Source: DATLEX01 sp035525015
GTDB lineage: Bacteria; Acidobacteriota; Thermoanaerobaculia; Gp7-AA8
Reading direction: 5' to 3'
Length of the DNA stretch: 6,319 bases
NCBI GenBank assembly: GCA_035525015.1
Contig: DATLFC010000031.1
Coordinates: 1-6,319, forward strand
Of the stretch, positions 5,023 through 6,319 are shown in pieces; the first letter of the stretch is position 1, and every line of letters starts with the position of its first letter. The notes under the pieces were generated by a model. That model saw nothing but the letters and a program-made list of their open reading frames with translations, did not search any database and was not told the DNA's origin. A program made the translations under genes and the position numbers.

Positions 5023-6150
5023 TCATGAGTTCAGCGCTTTCATGATCCCCCGGACGACCTCGGACATCTGGTCTTTTGTCAGTTCGGGGTAGACGGGAAT
5101 CGCGAGGGTCTGATCCGCGGCCGCCTCGGAATTCGGATAGCCGTCGCCGGCGCCGGACAGCTCGCGGAAACAGGCCTGCTGCGGCAGCGTCAGGGGGTAA
5201 TAGACCTCGCAGCCGACCCCGGCGCTTTTCAGATGATCCATCACGGCGTCGCGGCGCTCCCGCCCTTCCGGAAACCGGATGACGTACTGATTGTAGACGT
5301 GCTTCCGCTTCGGCAGCTCCTCCGGCAGGATCACCCTCTCCCCCGCGCCGGCCTCGGCAAACATCGTTCTGTATGCGGCGGCGTTGCGGCGGCGCCCCTC
5401 CGCCCACTCGTCGAGATGCCGGAGCTTGATGTGCAGGATCGCCGCCTGCAGCGCGTCGATGCGGAAGTTTCCGCCGACGTAGTGGTGGTAGTACTTCGGA
5501 CGCATCCCGTGCACACGGTAGTCGACGAGCCTGGCGGCGATGGCCTCGTCGTTCGTCGTCACCGCCCCGGCGTCGCCGAAGGCGCCGAGGTTCTTGGAGG
5601 GGAAGAAGGAGAAGCAGCCGAAGGGGGAGAGGGAGCCGGCGCGGCGTCCGTCGAGCTCGGCGCCGACAGCCTGCGCCGCATCCTCGAAGACGATCAGCTC
5701 GTGCTTCTTCGCCAGGCGGTTGATCTCGTCCATGGCCGCCACCTGCCCGTAGAGGTGCACGGGCATGATGGCGCGTGTGCGCGAGGTGATCTTCGCTTCG
5801 ATCTGCGTCACGTCGATGTTGTAATCGGCGAGGTCGATGTCGACGAACACCGGCGTGGCCCCGAGGCGGTCGACGACGCCGGCGGTGGCGAAGAAGGAGT
5901 AGGCCGGTACGATCACCTCGTCGCCGTGGCTGATGCCGCTGACCATCAGGGCGATGAGCAGGGCGTCGGTCCCCGAGGAGACGCCGATGGCATGTTTACA
6001 CTGGCAGTACTTCGCGAAGTCGCGCTCGAATTCCTCCACCCGCTTGCCGAGGATGAAGGCCTGCGATTCGTAAACGTCCTCGGTCACCCGGAGGACTTCG
6101 TCTTTGATGGTCCGGTATTGCGCTTTCAGATCGAGAAGAGGGACGGTCAT
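5023..6150 (-). CDS. DegT/DnrJ/EryC1/StrS family PLP-dependent sugar aminotransferase
   Basis: A 375-residue cytoplasmic enzyme, full length for the family. It transfers an amino group, usually from glutamate, to a keto group of a nucleotide-linked sugar for surface polysaccharide or glycan synthesis. MTVPLLDLKAQY is the characteristic start. SSGTDAL at 58-64 binds the cofactor phosphate, EDAAQ at 156-160 supplies the Asp157 that pairs with the pyridine nitrogen, and SFFPSKNLG at 181-189 holds Lys186, which forms the Schiff base. The GNFRIDALQAAIL stretch at 227-239 is also typical. Overall wording (DLKxQ, YGQ, FFPSK) is closest in my memory to WbpE-like UDP-3-keto-glucuronate aminotransferases, but the exact sugar cannot be assigned. 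There is no Shine-Dalgarno at the ATG (CGCGCGCGCA precedes it), compatible with a leaderless or near-leaderless message. A near-identical C-terminal scrap occurs at 490-611. Confidence 0.95.
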   Translation of the reverse strand: MTVPLLDLKAQYRTIKDEVLRVTEDVYESQAFILGKRVEEFERDFAKYCQCKHAIGVSSGTDALLIALMVSGISHGDEVIVPAYSFFATAGVVDRLGATPVFVDIDLADYNIDVTQIEAKITSRTRAIMPVHLYGQVAAMDEINRLAKKHELIVFEDAAQAVGAELDGRRAGSLSPFGCFSFFPSKNLGAFGDAGAVTTNDEAIAARLVDYRVHGMRPKYYHHYVGGNFRIDALQAAILHIKLRHLDEWAEGRRRNAAAYRTMFAEAGAGERVILPEELPKRKHVYNQYVIRFPEGRERRDAVMDHLKSAGVGCEVYYPLTLPQQACFRELSGAGDGYPNSEAAADQTLAIPVYPELTKDQMSEVVRGIMKALNS

Positions 6151-6160
6151 TGCGCGCGCG

Positions 6161-6188
6161 AGTGTACACGGTGTAAAAAGGAGGGCAA
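6161..6188 (-). promoter_or_regulatory. Candidate promoter for the minus-strand unit, with GTGTACAC palindrome
   Basis: On the minus strand TTGCCC (6188-6183), a 16-base gap and TACACT (6166-6161) form a weak sigma70-like pair, ending 10 bases before the aminotransferase ATG. The -10-like element overlaps a perfect 8-bp palindrome, GTGTACAC (6162-6169), followed on the plus strand by GTGTAAA, so a regulator site is conceivable. The match is partial (4 of 6 and 3 of 6 against consensus) and the host's promoter rules are unknown. Confidence 0.25.
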
Positions 6189-6207
6189 GAGGGAGCGTCG
6201 AACGAAC

Positions 6208-6319
6208 ATGAAACGGCTTCTCGCCCTTGTCCTCCTGATCGCCGCGCCGCTTTTCGCGCAGCGGATCCCGCTGAACGACCTCGGGAATGGGCGCTACGCC
6301 GGCTTCGAGGGTGGGCTGT
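6208..6319 (+). CDS. Secreted protein of unknown function (5' part only)
   Basis: ATG at 6208-6210 opens a frame that runs off the window after 37 codons. It encodes a textbook signal peptide, MKRLLALVLLIAAPLFAQ, followed by RIPLNDLGNGRYAGFEGGL. Purine-rich AGAGGGA (6188-6194) lies 13 bases before the ATG and could serve as the ribosome site; a better AAGGAGG (6178-6184) is too distant at 23 bases. The gene is divergent from the aminotransferase, with 57 bp between the start codons. The mature N-terminus (PLNDLG.G.Y.GF.GGL) resembles hypothetical secreted proteins I have seen from Acidobacteriota, but no function follows from it. Confidence 0.75.
   Translation, partial: MKRLLALVLLIAAPLFAQRIPLNDLGNGRYAGFEGGL

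Overview
The window is GC-rich bacterial DNA. An OmpW-type outer-membrane barrel and several signal peptides point to a Gram-negative host. The Ig-like repeat style (QPQS..I.AGQTATLSV, YQWY.G.SGDTSRP) and the secreted MKRLLALVLLIAAPLFAQ-type leader resemble proteins I associate with Acidobacteriota (Thermoanaerobaculia-like). That placement is an impression from the proteins, not a phylogeny.

Layout, right to left, because the main genes are on the minus strand. A short divergent promoter region (6151-6207) separates a partial secreted protein gene on the plus strand (6208 to window end) from a complete PLP-dependent sugar aminotransferase of the DegT/DnrJ/EryC1/StrS family (6150-5023). Two bases after its stop begins an 84-bp palindromic REP-like hairpin (4937-5020). 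A rhomboid intramembrane serine protease (4924-4223), an OmpW-family barrel (4169-3546) and a secreted metzincin-type zinc protease with three C-terminal Ig-like domains (3541-1508) follow. The spacing (53 bp, then 4 bp) suggests one envelope-directed transcription unit.

To the left (438-1507) lies about 1.1 kb of debris and non-coding DNA: a strong hairpin (1326-1357), the remains of a plus-strand gene with carboxypeptidase-regulatory-like beta-sandwich repeats (about 606-1210), and the last ~40 codons of a second DegT aminotransferase (490-611). At the left edge is a second rhomboid gene (437 to beyond position 1), a close paralogue of the first.

Two observations stand out. First, the decayed plus-strand gene contains a 167-bp segment (763-929) flanked by CCTCCCC/GGGGAGG that appears to be inverted in place: flipping it on paper joins the reading frame FGISGV + PPPGKHVVYAEV exactly. 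Second, the order aminotransferase tail then rhomboid occurs twice, but the two parts have diverged unequally (about 2.5% over 119 bp for the aminotransferase tail, about 11% over 437 bp for rhomboid). The two spacers carry different repeat elements. I see no CRISPR array, tRNA, rRNA, transposase or known defence system.
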